Source of the DNA: Auriscalpium vulgare
Lineage: Eukaryota > Basidiomycota > Agaricomycetes > Russulales > Auriscalpiaceae
Length of the DNA: 64,000 nt
Assembly: GCA_019915015.1 (NCBI GenBank)
Contig: JAHBBC010000011.1
Span: forward strand, 1,659,025-1,723,024
Reading direction: 5' to 3'
Below are positions 63,546-64,000 of this stretch, piece after piece. How positions within the stretch are numbered: position 1 is the first letter of the stretch; the number at the start of each line of letters is the position of its first letter. The notes under the pieces were generated by a model. It worked only from the letters and a program-made list of their open reading frames with translations, ran no database searches and was not told the DNA's origin. Position numbers and translations under genes: made by a program.

Positions 63546-64000
63546 AGCGTGCGTCCCCTCCCCCTGAACATCTGGGCAAGGTCCGCGCTAGGATTTTCCC
63601 TTGCGGGCTCGTCTGCTAGCGGCGGCGGCTCGGAGTCTGAGTCGTCGCTCTCAGGTCCAGCTGATGATGCTGCGGCCTGAGTTGTGGGTTTCATTACACG
63701 ATACCTTTTTATAGGTATCGTGTGCACCGCGCGCTCTGCGTCGTGGTACCCTTTTACCCAGTCGTTGGACATGGTGTGTGAAGGGCGGAAGATCTTAAGT
63801 TCGGACCATACGGCTGACAACGCGGTGTTTGTAGCCTAGGTTAAATTGATCTTCTATTGCGTCCTCGTAATATTTGCGAGCGCGCAGAAGATCTGCGTCT
63901 CCACGGTCCTCGGCCCGTCGGATATGTGTCGCGTATGTGAAACATGACGCGCACATCGTCTGATGTGAGCAGGCGTGTCCTGGGTTGACCACCAGGTGCC
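63546..64000 (-). pseudogene. Element B gag-side fragment (cut by right edge)
   Basis: Two reverse frames (63795-63992 and 63527-63820) with a likely frameshift between them near 63800. The first reads GHACSHQTMCASCFTYATHI, then a charged helix-like stretch. The second reads SNDWVKGYHDAERAVHTIPI and an acidic linker. The SH-x2-C-x2-C-x2-Y-A-x-H pattern matches ORF3 of the same element (SHNCLVCTSYALH). The gag N-terminus and 5' LTR lie outside the window. Confidence 0.55.

Larger units (their letters stand above)
56755..64000 (-). mobile_element. Ty3/gypsy chromovirus, element B copy 2 (runs off right edge)
   Basis: Reverse-strand order from the right edge: gag-side fragment, protease, RT, RNase H, integrase, chromodomain, ORF3, 3' LTR (57052 down to 56755). 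The left end abuts the helicase gene and supplies its stop codon. The coding part is broken by at least three frameshifts in RT, a 1 bp deletion in integrase, and nonsense codons at the ends of pol and ORF3, so it is not autonomous. The 5' LTR is outside the window. The 5 bp before the LTR are CACAT; the partner duplication cannot be seen. Confidence 0.9.

Overview
The window is from a filamentous basidiomycete, most likely an Agaricomycete (Polyporales-like). The grounds are GC-rich DNA, genes split by 47-65 bp GT-AG introns with CTGAC-type branch points, many F-box/leucine-rich genes, chromodomain Ty3/gypsy retrotransposons and a kinase family typical of these fungi. The species is not named by anything in the sequence.

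Layout. 1-9.65 kb: an F-box gene cut by the left edge, a three-exon YCII-domain gene (2.8-3.4 kb), two tandem genes for a tiny secreted cysteine peptide (4.8 and 5.7 kb) and a three-exon F-box gene (7.6-9.65 kb). 10.0-11.1 kb: a third peptide gene, then tRNA-related and hairpin repeats. 11.1-16.5 kb: a truncated chromovirus (element B, copy 1), cut by a fragment of another LTR element. 17.4-21 kb: remains of an F-box/LRR gene whose intron has grown into a 2.56 kb minisatellite. 21-25 kb: mostly repeats. 25.5-38.1 kb: a complete 12.5 kb chromovirus (element A) with indistinguishable LTRs and a 5 bp target duplication, sitting inside an F-box gene whose halves lie on either side. 40-42 kb: a hypothetical gene divergent from a compact kinase-like gene. 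42.8-49 kb: three F-box genes in a row. 49.8-56.76 kb: an 11-exon SNF2-type helicase gene, one intron of which is swollen to 2.9 kb by a 2.3 kb inverted repeat and palindrome arrays. 56.75 kb to the end: element B, copy 2, reverse strand, running off the edge.

Three things stand out. (1) A near-perfect 17-23 bp palindrome, core GTCCGTCC-N-GGACGGAC, occurs about 33 times. It is embedded in unrelated short tandem repeats that lie 200-450 bp upstream of five genes (four F-box genes and the helicase), fill two expanded introns, and in one case lie just 3' of a gene. (2) A family of 41-52 aa secreted peptides has a conserved 94-nt signal exon and a second exon encoding a C-x7-C peptide, with a shared promoter block that has also been copied elsewhere without its gene. 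(3) Both chromovirus families carry a long extra ORF after integrase, where env would lie in a retrovirus. In element B this ORF shares a His/Cys motif with the gag-side end of the element.

All exon structures were read by eye from frame continuity and splice signals. No homology search was run.
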